Assembly: GCA_013044465.1 (NCBI GenBank)
Contig: JABEUL010000245.1
Span: forward strand, 1 to 21,190
Length of the DNA stretch: 21,190 nucleotides
Origin: Acidimicrobiales bacterium
GTDB lineage: Bacteria; Actinomycetota; Acidimicrobiia; Acidimicrobiales; JABEUL01
Direction of reading: 5' to 3'
Of the stretch, positions 1 through 6,638 are shown piece after piece. The translations under genes and the position numbers were made by a program. The first letter of the stretch is position 1, and the number at the start of each line of letters is the position of its first letter. Below the pieces are notes generated by a model. It was not told the DNA's origin. It worked only from the letters and a program-made list of their open reading frames with translations, and did not search any database.

Positions 1-98
1 CATCATGCTAACGCTTGGACCCATTAAACATGTTCTACCCCATGAAAGAACGGAGGCTACAGATCCCTAAATCTACCCACATATATGCCTGGAGGCCC

Positions 99-986
99 TT
101 AAAGATTCTCTTTTAAGTACTCCAATTGATCCTTTATTACGGTTTCAAACAATGGAGGATTATAAGGAGCAAAATGACCACCTTCGTACTCTTTGACTGT
201 CGCATTTGCAGTTTTTCCAGCTGCCGTAAGAGCTTTTTTAGATGAGACTTCCTTGTCTTGTTTGGCAATGCAGTAAAGTACCGGACATTTTATTTTCTTG
301 ACTGAAGTTATTGGCCGATACAGCGGAAGCAGCAAATTGCTCCTAGCAGGCGTTGAATTGATCCCAGTTTCCGGAGATATTGACAGAAGACCTGGCATAG
401 CATCACTTGATGACAACATCGCTAGCTCTCCAGGTTCCCCGACTATAGGAATTGAGTAACCGGGCCTGCCAAGGATTGTCATAATAAGATCTTTGATTCC
501 AGCAATTGCTAATCGGATTGGCTGGGTTTTAGGTTCTATTAAAGAGATCGAGGCAAAGGTGTCGACATTGGGGATTTGAGAAATGACCACTTTGATTCGG
601 GGGTCTTGCGATGCAATTTTTAGGACGTGGCCACCGCTAAAAGATGTGCCCCAGATGCCGATATTAGAGTGATCAATATCGTTTCTGGTCCGTAAATAGT
701 CAATTGCTCCCCTCCAGTCTTGAAGTTGCCTGCGCACTGATATTAACTGTGCAAGCTTTTTGTCTTTTACGCCTGAATCTCCAAAACCTCTGTAATCAAA
801 GACAAGTACTGCATAACCGGCTTCTTGGAATCGGAGAGCATACTGATCCAGACTGCATTCTTTGGTTGCACCTAAGCCATGTGCCAATACCATGGCTTTA
901 TATGGTTTTGGTCCATCTGGGTAGTAGAACCAAGCCGCTATTCTCTCGCCATTAACATTAAATTCAATATCTTCCCTTATGCCCAT
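99..986 (-). CDS. alpha/beta hydrolase (serine hydrolase, dienelactone-hydrolase/peptidase-like)
   Basis: This 295-aa cytosolic protein has the alpha/beta-hydrolase fold. The order of motifs fits: strand and oxyanion region LAHGLG (34-39), the turn DYRGFGDS (64-71), and the nucleophile elbow WGTSFSGG (112-119), which places the catalytic Ser at S115. Likely acid and base are D244 (AKQDKE) and H271 (EGGHFAP). The elbow reads G-x-S-x-S rather than the classic G-x-S-x-G, a variant of the small-residue position that should not prevent folding. There is no signal peptide or membrane segment. The ATG start is supported by GAGAGG about 6 nt upstream on the minus strand. It is transcribed away from the epoxide-hydrolase-like gene across a 91-bp gap. 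The substrate cannot be read from sequence; esterase or acyl-hydrolase chemistry is the family expectation. Fold and catalytic class are secure, the physiological role is not. Confidence 0.85.
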   Translation of the reverse strand: MGIREDIEFNVNGERIAAWFYYPDGPKPYKAMVLAHGLGATKECSLDQYALRFQEAGYAVLVFDYRGFGDSGVKDKKLAQLISVRRQLQDWRGAIDYLRTRNDIDHSNIGIWGTSFSGGHVLKIASQDPRIKVVISQIPNVDTFASISLIEPKTQPIRLAIAGIKDLIMTILGRPGYSIPIVGEPGELAMLSSSDAMPGLLSISPETGINSTPARSNLLLPLYRPITSVKKIKCPVLYCIAKQDKEVSSKKALTAAGKTANATVKEYEGGHFAPYNPPLFETVIKDQLEYLKENL

Positions 987-1065
987 AGGTGCCTCTCAAT
1001 TATTAGTGAATATTGCAACTTTATGCGATTTAGCCATTAATCTGGAATTTTAGGTTGCAAACTAC

Positions 1066-1077
1066 TAGATTAATGGC
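1066..1077 (+). promoter_or_regulatory. -10 element for a likely leaderless mRNA
   Basis: A TAGATT hexamer (1066-1071) is followed by exactly 6 nt and then the GTG of the epoxide-hydrolase-like gene. This places the expected transcription start on the first base of the start codon. No Shine-Dalgarno sequence precedes the GTG and no convincing -35 box is visible. The same geometry occurs before leuC and the BY-kinase gene. Confidence 0.5.
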
Positions 1078-1965
1078 GTGGCTATTGATGATTTGACGTA
1101 TGGGGCTTCAAAAGAGAATGTAGATGTCAGGGGCTACACATTTACATGCAGAACGGCAGGAAACAGAAACGGAGAGCCGGTCCTTTTGTTGCACGGTTTC
1201 CCCGAGACTTCGGCTTCTTGGCTTAGTGCCATGGCTATTCTTAAGGACCAGGGTTTTTTCTTAGTAGCTCCAGATCAACGTGGCTATAGCCCAGGTGCTC
1301 GTCCCTTAGAAATCGAGGCCTACACAATGGACGAATTATCAATGGATGCTTTTGCCATTGCCGATCACTATGGATTTGAAACTTTCCATTTGGTAGGTCA
1401 TGACTGGGGTGGAGGTATTGCATGGATGATGGCTCTTAAACACCCTGAGAGACTAAAAACTTTAAATGTTGTATCAACTCCACATCCACTCGCTCTTTTG
1501 CAGGCCTATACCTCGGGCACGTCTGATCAAGGTGAAAAATCCTCTTATATGCAGTTTTTCCAACAGGAGAGCGTTCCAGAGGAGATGTTGTTAGCAAATC
1601 ATGGCGACGGACTTCGAATGATGTTTAAATTAAGCGGATTAGACACTGAAAAAAAAGAGTATCAAAGTCAACTCAGTGAGTATATTGATACTCTTCTAGA
1701 ACCCCACGCAATGACCTGTGCGCTTAACTGGTATCGGGCAATGGGAAAATCAGATATGAGTTTTTTAGGCCCCGTGGAGATGCCAACGCTTTACATCTGG
1801 AGCACAGAAGACGTAGCTCTTGGAAGAGAAGCAGCTGAGGCAACCGAGAACTTTGTGAAAGGACCTTATCAATTTGAAGTGCTTGATGGCTTGAGCCATT
1901 GGATCCCAGAGGAAGCCCCTGAAATAATGGCAAACCTTTTAGGCCAACACATGAAAGTTAGTTAA
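1078..1965 (+). CDS. epoxide-hydrolase-like alpha/beta hydrolase
   Basis: This 295-aa protein has the aspartate-nucleophile alpha/beta-hydrolase pattern. HGFPE (39-43) supplies the oxyanion HGxP motif. GHDWGG (107-112) is the nucleophile elbow with D109 in place of Ser, typical of epoxide hydrolases and haloalkane dehalogenases. LNWYRA (216-221) is a lid motif whose Tyr can activate an epoxide oxygen. D245 and H274 (LSHWIPEEAPE) complete the triad. The HGFPE and NWYR motifs favour epoxide hydrolase over dehalogenase. There is no signal peptide. The GTG start lacks a ribosome-binding site and fits leaderless translation. The SDR-like gene begins 6 nt after the stop, so the two are probably co-transcribed. 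The real substrate is unknown. Confidence 0.85.
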   Translation: MAIDDLTYGASKENVDVRGYTFTCRTAGNRNGEPVLLLHGFPETSASWLSAMAILKDQGFFLVAPDQRGYSPGARPLEIEAYTMDELSMDAFAIADHYGFETFHLVGHDWGGGIAWMMALKHPERLKTLNVVSTPHPLALLQAYTSGTSDQGEKSSYMQFFQQESVPEEMLLANHGDGLRMMFKLSGLDTEKKEYQSQLSEYIDTLLEPHAMTCALNWYRAMGKSDMSFLGPVEMPTLYIWSTEDVALGREAAEATENFVKGPYQFEVLDGLSHWIPEEAPEIMANLLGQHMKVS

Positions 1966-1971
1966 TTAATT

Positions 1972-2724
1972 ATGTGCAATAGATATCAGTCATGTTCTGC
2001 CATTGTCGTAGGTGGCGGGAGTGAAATGGGGAGAGCCATTGCAAGAAAGCTTTCCCAAGAGGGAGCTTCGGTTGGAATACTTGATATCAATGCCGATGCT
2101 GCTTCTGAGACACTTGAAGATTTGGTAAGCAAAGGTGGGGCGGGTCGCGTAGCTGTAGGTGACATCACTAATGAAGACGAGGTAAAGAACGCAATTGGCG
2201 ACTTAATAGGTTCTCTAGGTTCGCCATCTGTTGTGGTAAATGCTGCCCAAGTTACACGATTTTCCCATTTTGGCGAGCAGAGTTTGGCGCAGTGGAACCA
2301 GTCAATGGCTGTGAATGTAACCGGAAAATTTCTGGTTTCTCGATCGGTTTTGCCAAATTTGTTAGGAACTGGCGGTTCTATATTAAATATCGTTGGCACC
2401 TCTGGATTAATAGGTTTGGCATATTCAACACTTTTGGGCGCTGCCTCTGCTGCTGTTATTCAATTAACAAAATCAATGGCTTTTGAATACCAAGACAGGG
2501 GAGTGAGAATTAATGCAATAGCAATTGGCGGCGTGGATCCATCACAACTCGCTCACCTAGGTTTTCCACCAGGTGCTGCACCTAGACACATGGAGCGAAT
2601 GCTCTCGCCATTGGGCGTTCCATCTCCAGAAGAGATTGCAGGTGCCGTAGCCTTTCTTGGAAGTCAAGAAGCGAGATCCATTACAGGAGCGGTTCTAACT
2701 ATGGATGGTGGAATATCGGCCTAA
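1972..2724 (+). CDS. SDR-fold protein lacking the catalytic Ser-Tyr-Lys (probable pseudoenzyme)
   Basis: The 250-aa protein has the full classical SDR architecture. A glycine-rich nucleotide-binding turn VGGGSEMG (13-20) is followed by an acidic residue ending strand 2 (LDIN, 37-40), then VNAA (89-92), the conserved N115 of AVNVTG, the helix AAVIQLTKSMA (160-170), INAIAIGG (180-187) and the C-terminal TGAVLTMDGG (238-247). The last is characteristic of FabG-like enzymes. Aligning the helix-4/5 region, however, puts V141/G142 where the catalytic Ser sits, L155 where the Tyr sits and S159 where the Lys sits. No frameshift explains this; the frame reads cleanly on both sides. It is therefore probably unable to do normal SDR chemistry and may be a regulatory or structural partner, or bind a ligand. 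It lies 6 nt downstream of the epoxide-hydrolase-like gene. The fold is certain, the lack of activity inferred. Confidence 0.85.
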   Translation: MCNRYQSCSAIVVGGGSEMGRAIARKLSQEGASVGILDINADAASETLEDLVSKGGAGRVAVGDITNEDEVKNAIGDLIGSLGSPSVVVNAAQVTRFSHFGEQSLAQWNQSMAVNVTGKFLVSRSVLPNLLGTGGSILNIVGTSGLIGLAYSTLLGAASAAVIQLTKSMAFEYQDRGVRINAIAIGGVDPSQLAHLGFPPGAAPRHMERMLSPLGVPSPEEIAGAVAFLGSQEARSITGAVLTMDGGISA

Positions 2725-2734
2725 ATGTGCCGAT
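2715..2734. terminator. short hairpin across two convergent stop codons
   Basis: ATCGGC (2715-2720) and GCCGAT (2729-2734) form a perfect 6-bp inverted repeat with an 8-nt loop. It spans the stop codon of the SDR-like gene and touches that of the convergent methyltransferase gene. No clear T-tract follows on either strand, so it would be at best a weak bidirectional terminator. Confidence 0.3.
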
Positions 2735-3492
2735 TAAATTGGTCTTTTGGCCATGATGGTAGCCGCCTCATTAATCACCGTATTTGCAGCCACTTCGACA
2801 TAACCATTTGATTCAAAAAGCTTGGTCCAAGCTTCCATTGAGATTGGTCGCTCTTGGACCCTGAAGAAGTAGCGCATCGCATTTTTCAAAATACGCCACC
2901 AGCCTGCGGGTCCTTTTTTCAACATAATTGAGATCTTTGAGGCAATTATCTCACGATCCCGACTGGTGCCACCTCGCCCCACCATCATGTCTCCAATTAC
3001 GACTTTGCCACCGGGCTTTAGCCAGTCGAACATTGTTTTGACTAACTTCTCTTTGTCGGAGTCTCTTAAGTGATGCAGTGCGTAGTTTGAAACAATAATG
3101 TCAATGCTCTTGGCTTCAATGTTCAAAGTCTCAGCTGGTGCTGCTATCCCTTTGATGCCTGAAATTCCCTGTTCACGGGCAACAGACATTAATCTATCTA
3201 TCATTGCAGGAGATACATCTATCGCTGTCACAAGTGCACCGCTTTTAGCCATGGGAAGAGCTAATGTGCCAGTGCCACACCCAATGTCAAGCACTTGCAT
3301 GCCAGCTTGCACCTGAGAGAGATCTAAGACGGCATTAATAACCTTTTCGAGCCCTAAAACACCGTGGTGCTCCCATGTGCTTACCCTTCTATTCCATACC
3401 TTCTTTTGGCGCTCAATTGCCACTTGAGTTTGGGCGGAAACCTCATTTGATGAGATATTTTCTTTGTCACTTTGACTGTCTGAATTTGACAC
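2734..3492 (-). CDS. class I SAM-dependent methyltransferase (UbiE/Methyltransf_11-like)
   Basis: This 252-aa protein has a Rossmann-type methyltransferase domain. Motif I VLDIGCGTGT (67-76) binds S-adenosylmethionine. The acidic end of strand 2 is AIDVSP (90-95). AAPAETLNI (117-125) fits the motif II/adenine region, IIVSNYALHHL (132-142) is the post-motif II strand seen in UbiE-like enzymes, and LKPGGKVVIGD (158-168) closes the fold. The first 25 residues are polar and probably disordered. Residues after about 185 are richer in Trp, Arg and Lys and may cap the substrate site. The start is GTG; no strong ribosome-binding site precedes it, and CAGAAT lies 6 nt upstream, a possible leaderless -10. 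It converges on the SDR-like gene with 9 nt between stops. The substrate cannot be assigned. Confidence 0.8.
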   Translation of the reverse strand: MSNSDSQSDKENISSNEVSAQTQVAIERQKKVWNRRVSTWEHHGVLGLEKVINAVLDLSQVQAGMQVLDIGCGTGTLALPMAKSGALVTAIDVSPAMIDRLMSVAREQGISGIKGIAAPAETLNIEAKSIDIIVSNYALHHLRDSDKEKLVKTMFDWLKPGGKVVIGDMMVGRGGTSRDREIIASKISIMLKKGPAGWWRILKNAMRYFFRVQERPISMEAWTKLFESNGYVEVAANTVINEAATIMAKRPI

Positions 3493-3550
3493 TGCCCTAT
3501 TCTGCCAGATTTTCGTTAATAGTAAGGTTCACATCAAGTAGCTAGTGGGA

Positions 3551-3586
3551 CAAAAATATCCCCTCCTTTAAAAGGAGGGGATATTT
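3551..3586 (-). terminator. rho-independent terminator of glnA
   Basis: A 16-bp perfect inverted repeat, arms 3554-3569 and 3571-3586 around a single A, lies just downstream of the glnA stop. Read on the minus strand, its GC-rich core (CCCCTCC paired with GGAGGGG) is followed by a run of five T. This is a textbook intrinsic terminator and isolates glnA from the methyltransferase gene beyond it. Confidence 0.9.
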
Positions 3587-3594
3587 GATATCTA

Positions 3595-5016
3595 TCAGAT
3601 GTCGTAGTAGAGCATGAACTCCCATGGATGGGGTCGTAGTCTAATCTCGTCCACTTCATTGAGTCTCTTGTACTCAAGCCATGTGTCAATGACGTCCTGG
3701 GTGAATACCCCACCCTTTTTGAGGTAATCCTGGTCAGCTTCAAGAGCGGCAAGCGCATCTTCAAGCGAGCCCGGAACAGTCTTGATCTTGGAAAGTTCCT
3801 TAGCTGACATGTCAAAAAGGTCCTGCTCAACTGGCTCAGGTGGCTCAATCTTGTTTTGAACACCGTCTAGTCCAGCCATTAACATGGCAGCAAAAGCAAT
3901 ATAAGGGTTGGCAGAGGCATCAGGGCATCTGAACTCAACTCGCTTAGCCTTGGGTGACTTTGAATACAGTGGGATTCGACAAGCTGCCGACCTGTTCCTC
4001 TGTGAGTAAACCAGGTTAACTGGTGCTTCATAACCAGGGACAAGTCTCTTGTAGGAGTTGGTGGTCGGAGCTGCAAATCCGAGGATTGAACCTGCATGCT
4101 TGAGGAGTCCACCGATATACCAGCGGCCCATATCGCTTAATCCTGCATATCCATCACCATAAAAGAGTGGGTCAGACCCATTCCAAAGGGACTGATGTGT
4201 ATGCATTCCCGAGCCGTTGTCCTGGAAAAGTGGCTTTGGCATGAATGTTGCCGAAACTCCGTGTTGGCGTGCGACTGACTTGACGATGTATTTGTAGAGC
4301 ATAAGCTTGTCCGCCATCTCCAACAAAGTGCCAAATCTCATGTCAATTTCGGCCTGACCTGCAGTTGCAACCTCGTGGTGTTGAACTTCAATCTCAATAC
4401 CCAAACTCTCCATAACCATAACCATCTCAGAGCGCAAGTCCTGGAAGTGGTCTGATGGAGGGACAGGGAAGTAACCTTCCTTTGGTCGGAGCTTGTAGCC
4501 AAGGTTTGGCTCTTCGTCCTTAGAAGTGTTCCAGTGTCCTTCCACGGAATCGACTTCGTAGTAGGCCGAATACTGGTTTTGTCCGTATTTGACGTCATCG
4601 AAAATGAAGAATTCAGCTTCGGGACCGAAGTAAGCGGTGTCGGCAATACCAGTGGTTGTTAGGTATGCTTCTGCCTTTTTGGCTATGAAACGCGGGTCTC
4701 TGCTGTAGGACTCCTCGGTGACGGGGTCCTTGATGAAGCAGTTCAAGTTCAGCGTAGGGTGCTGACGGAAAGGATCGATTACAACAGTATTTGGATCCGG
4801 CATTAAAAGCATGTCGGACTCATGAATCTGTTGGAATCCACGGATGGATGAACCGTCAAATCCGAAACCATCGTCAAAACTCTCTTCGGTCAACTGGTGA
4901 GTTGGCACCGAAAAGTGCTGCATCATTCCAGGTAGATCACAGAATCTTAGGTCCACGAACTCGATTTTCTCGTCGGCAAGTAGTTTTACTACATCAGCCG
5001 GGGTTCTAGGCTTCAC
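3595..5016 (-). CDS. glnA: glutamine synthetase type I with Phe at the adenylylation position
   Basis: This enzyme makes glutamine from glutamate, ammonia and ATP as a cytosolic dodecamer. All type I landmarks are present (numbering from the GTG at 5016-5014, 473 aa): FDGSS (53-57, D54 matching the D50 latch), KPLFQDNGSGMHTHQS (261-276, ATP site), PGYEAPV (327-333, flap Glu E330), NRSAACRIP (341-349) and the C-terminus HPWEFMLYYDI. The GTG is preferred over the ATG 36 nt upstream because a GAGGAGGA Shine-Dalgarno (5025-5032) lies 8 nt before it and the resulting length matches the family. The usual NLYDLP-type adenylylation loop reads DLFDMS here, with codon TTT for F401 instead of Tyr. That removes the hydroxyl modified by GlnE. 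No glnE lies nearby. It diverges from glnA2 and has its own terminator, so it is probably monocistronic and controlled from the shared intergenic region. Confidence 0.97.
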   Translation of the reverse strand: MKPRTPADVVKLLADEKIEFVDLRFCDLPGMMQHFSVPTHQLTEESFDDGFGFDGSSIRGFQQIHESDMLLMPDPNTVVIDPFRQHPTLNLNCFIKDPVTEESYSRDPRFIAKKAEAYLTTTGIADTAYFGPEAEFFIFDDVKYGQNQYSAYYEVDSVEGHWNTSKDEEPNLGYKLRPKEGYFPVPPSDHFQDLRSEMVMVMESLGIEIEVQHHEVATAGQAEIDMRFGTLLEMADKLMLYKYIVKSVARQHGVSATFMPKPLFQDNGSGMHTHQSLWNGSDPLFYGDGYAGLSDMGRWYIGGLLKHAGSILGFAAPTTNSYKRLVPGYEAPVNLVYSQRNRSAACRIPLYSKSPKAKRVEFRCPDASANPYIAFAAMLMAGLDGVQNKIEPPEPVEQDLFDMSAKELSKIKTVPGSLEDALAALEADQDYLKKGGVFTQDVIDTWLEYKRLNEVDEIRLRPHPWEFMLYYDI

Positions 5017-5024
5017 TTTTGCTG

Positions 5025-5032
5025 TCCTCCTC
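5025..5032 (-). promoter_or_regulatory. Shine-Dalgarno that fixes the glnA start
   Basis: The minus strand reads GAGGAGGA here, 8 nt before a GTG at 5016-5014. The ATG at 5052-5050 that would give a 12-residue N-terminal extension has no comparable ribosome-binding site. The shorter N-terminus also aligns with the usual start of type I glutamine synthetases. Confidence 0.85.
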
Positions 5033-5111
5033 AATAGGTTGTCCCACTGCATGACGACGTCGCCCTGCAGGTACTATTTAATATTATTTACCCCTACCTT
5101 GACATGCCCTT

Positions 5112-5149
5112 GTTACGGGTTCATGGCAGAAATGTAAACGGCGTGTGAA
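5112..5149 (+). promoter_or_regulatory. candidate GlnR box (four half-sites at 11-bp spacing)
   Basis: Four pentamers repeat at 11-bp spacing: GTTAC (5112), ATGGC (5123), GTAAA (5134) and GTGAA (5145). The actinobacterial GlnR consensus is gTnAC-n6-GaAAc repeated. The first pentamer matches fully, the third at four of five positions, and the second and fourth poorly. Position between glnA and glnA2-glnR and the presence of a GlnR-like protein make it plausible. It overlaps the ATGTAAA/TTTACAT inverted repeat at 5132-5157. Confidence 0.35.
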
Positions 5150-5157
5150 TTTTACAT
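5132..5157. promoter_or_regulatory. inverted repeat ATGTAAA-N12-TTTACAT (possible operator)
   Basis: ATGTAAA (5132-5138) and TTTACAT (5151-5157) are perfect 7-bp arms separated by 12 bp, so their centres lie close to two helical turns apart. This fits a dimeric DNA-binding protein. It sits in the middle of the divergent glnA/glnA2 intergenic region. Confidence 0.4.
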
Positions 5158-5180
5158 AATCTGTACCATCCACTTCGCCA

Positions 5181-5211
5181 AATGTGCCATATCGTATGAA
5201 CATGGCACATT
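5181..5211. promoter_or_regulatory. perfect 10-bp inverted repeat in the glnA/glnA2 intergenic region
   Basis: AATGTGCCAT (5181-5190) is exactly mirrored by ATGGCACATT (5202-5211) with an 11-bp spacer, a 21-bp centre-to-centre distance. A further partial half-site, ATGGCA, occurs at 5123-5128. It lies about 70-100 bp upstream of the glnA2 start. There is no T-tract and no adjacent gene end, so an operator is more likely than a terminator. Confidence 0.5.
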
Positions 5212-5281
5212 CCAAGTGCAACACTAGTACTTTCTGAGCCATAGCTATTTATATGGGTAATAATTGAAGGAAGGAGATTAA

Positions 5282-6625
5282 TTGCGCCAAGAAGCTGACT
5301 ATGTATTAAGGACCGTTGAAGAAAGGGGTATTCGCTTTGTTCAACTGTGGTTTACCGATGTTTTAGGTACTCCAAAAGGGTTTTCCATCACTCCGGCCGA
5401 ATTGGAACACGTCCTGGAAGAAGGGATGACTTTCGACGGCTCTGCTATCGATGGGTTTTCCCGTGTGCAGGAAGCCGACATGCTGGTAGCTCCTGATGCA
5501 AATACTTTTCAGATACTTCCCTGGCAGGTCGACGACGTTCCCGTTGCAAGAATGGTATGCGACATATTGAATCCTGATCTGAGCCCATTTGAAGGATGCC
5601 CCAGACACGTTTTAAGAAAGGCCCTTCGTAGAGCAAATGAGCGAGGCTATAAGTTCTTTGCAGCACCTGAAATCGAGTACTTTTACTTTGCTTCCAGTTC
5701 GCTAACGGGAGAACATGGAGTAAGGCCGATTCCTTTGGATTCAGGATCTTACTTTGACTTGACCGTAACTGATTTGGCTACTGAACTTAGAAAACGTACT
5801 GTGCTGACCCTTGAAGATATGGGAATTCCCGTCGAACACACCCAGCATGAAGATGCCCCTTCACAACACGAGATTGATCTTCGCTATACAGATGCTCTGA
5901 CGATGGCTGACACGATAATGACGGTGAGGCTCATTGTAAAAGGGTTGGCCAACGAACAAGGTGTTCACGCAAGTTTTATGCCAAAGCCAATGACCAACGA
6001 ACAAGGTTCTGGCATGCATACTCACTTCTCATTATTTGAAAACGAGCTAAACGCATTTTCAGATCCAGATGATGAATATGGACTTTCCGTAGTTGCCAAG
6101 AAATTCATTGCTGGAGTCCTTCATTTTGCACCAGAAATTACAGCTGTGACAAATCAGTGGGTGAACTCCTATAAGCGATTAGTTCCTGGCTATGAAGCTC
6201 CCGTCAATGTATCTTGGGCGAGAAATAACCGATCAGCTTTAGTTAGAGTCCCTGTAGTAAGAGAGGGAATTTTAGATGCGGCAAGGATTGAATACCGTGC
6301 GCCAGATGCGGCTTGCAATCCCTATCTGACTTTTGCCTTGATTCTCGAAGCTGGTTTAAAAGGAATTGAAGATGACTTAGTCCTGCCTGAGGAAGCCATA
6401 ACTAATCTTTACAAAATATCTAACGGCCAAAGCAGTGATGAGCATCGCCAGCTGCCAGGTGATCTACAAGCAGCAGTAGATCTTATGGAGAAATCCGAAT
6501 TGGTGGCCAATGTGCTCGGGGAGCATGTTTTTGAGTGGTTCATTAAAAACAAAAGATCAGAGTGGGCTGGCTTTGCCGAGCAAGTTACCCATTACGAGCT
6601 AGAGCGCTATCTTCCTTCGCTGTGA
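5282..6625 (+). CDS. glnA2: glutamine synthetase family protein, GlnA2 type
   Basis: This 447-aa type I glutamine-synthetase-fold protein is clearly distinct from the neighbouring GlnA. Conserved sites are FDGSA (51-55, D52), KPMTNEQGSGMHTHFS (235-250), PGYEAPV (302-308, flap E305) and NNRSALVRVP (315-324). The C-terminal segment, with LGEHVFEWF (514-522 region of the fold, near the end of the protein), NKRSEWAGF and THYELERYLPSL, closely resembles mycobacterial and streptomycete GlnA2. It lacks the HPWEF ending of GlnA. In the family, GlnA2-type enzymes may act as minor glutamine synthetases or as gamma-glutamylating enzymes on other amines, so the substrate is open. The start is TTG (5282), supported by AAGGAG at 5271-5276. 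The glnR-like gene follows 13 nt after the stop with its ribosome-binding site overlapping the glnA2 stop codon, so the two form an operon. Confidence 0.92.
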   Translation: MRQEADYVLRTVEERGIRFVQLWFTDVLGTPKGFSITPAELEHVLEEGMTFDGSAIDGFSRVQEADMLVAPDANTFQILPWQVDDVPVARMVCDILNPDLSPFEGCPRHVLRKALRRANERGYKFFAAPEIEYFYFASSSLTGEHGVRPIPLDSGSYFDLTVTDLATELRKRTVLTLEDMGIPVEHTQHEDAPSQHEIDLRYTDALTMADTIMTVRLIVKGLANEQGVHASFMPKPMTNEQGSGMHTHFSLFENELNAFSDPDDEYGLSVVAKKFIAGVLHFAPEITAVTNQWVNSYKRLVPGYEAPVNVSWARNNRSALVRVPVVREGILDAARIEYRAPDAACNPYLTFALILEAGLKGIEDDLVLPEEAITNLYKISNGQSSDEHRQLPGDLQAAVDLMEKSELVANVLGEHVFEWFIKNKRSEWAGFAEQVTHYELERYLPSL

Positions 6626-6638
6626 GGAGTTTTTAATT

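Noticed and set aside
2..70. Open plus-strand frame at the left edge ending in TAA at 68-70
   Set aside because: Could be the last 22 codons of a gene cut by the window edge, but it is too short to show any family or coding bias.
1986..2399. 137-codon minus-strand frame inside the SDR-like gene
   Set aside because: Low-complexity Ser/Pro/Thr product typical of the antisense of an Ala/Gly-rich gene; the plus strand has the complete SDR fold.
3534..3863. 109-codon minus-strand frame overlapping the end of glnA
   Set aside because: It is an out-of-frame reading of glnA that runs through the terminator; no family resemblance.
5099..5104. TTGACA on the plus strand upstream of glnA2
   Set aside because: A perfect -35 hexamer, but no -10 like sequence lies 16-19 bp downstream (CATGGC/ATGGCA), so I do not call a promoter.
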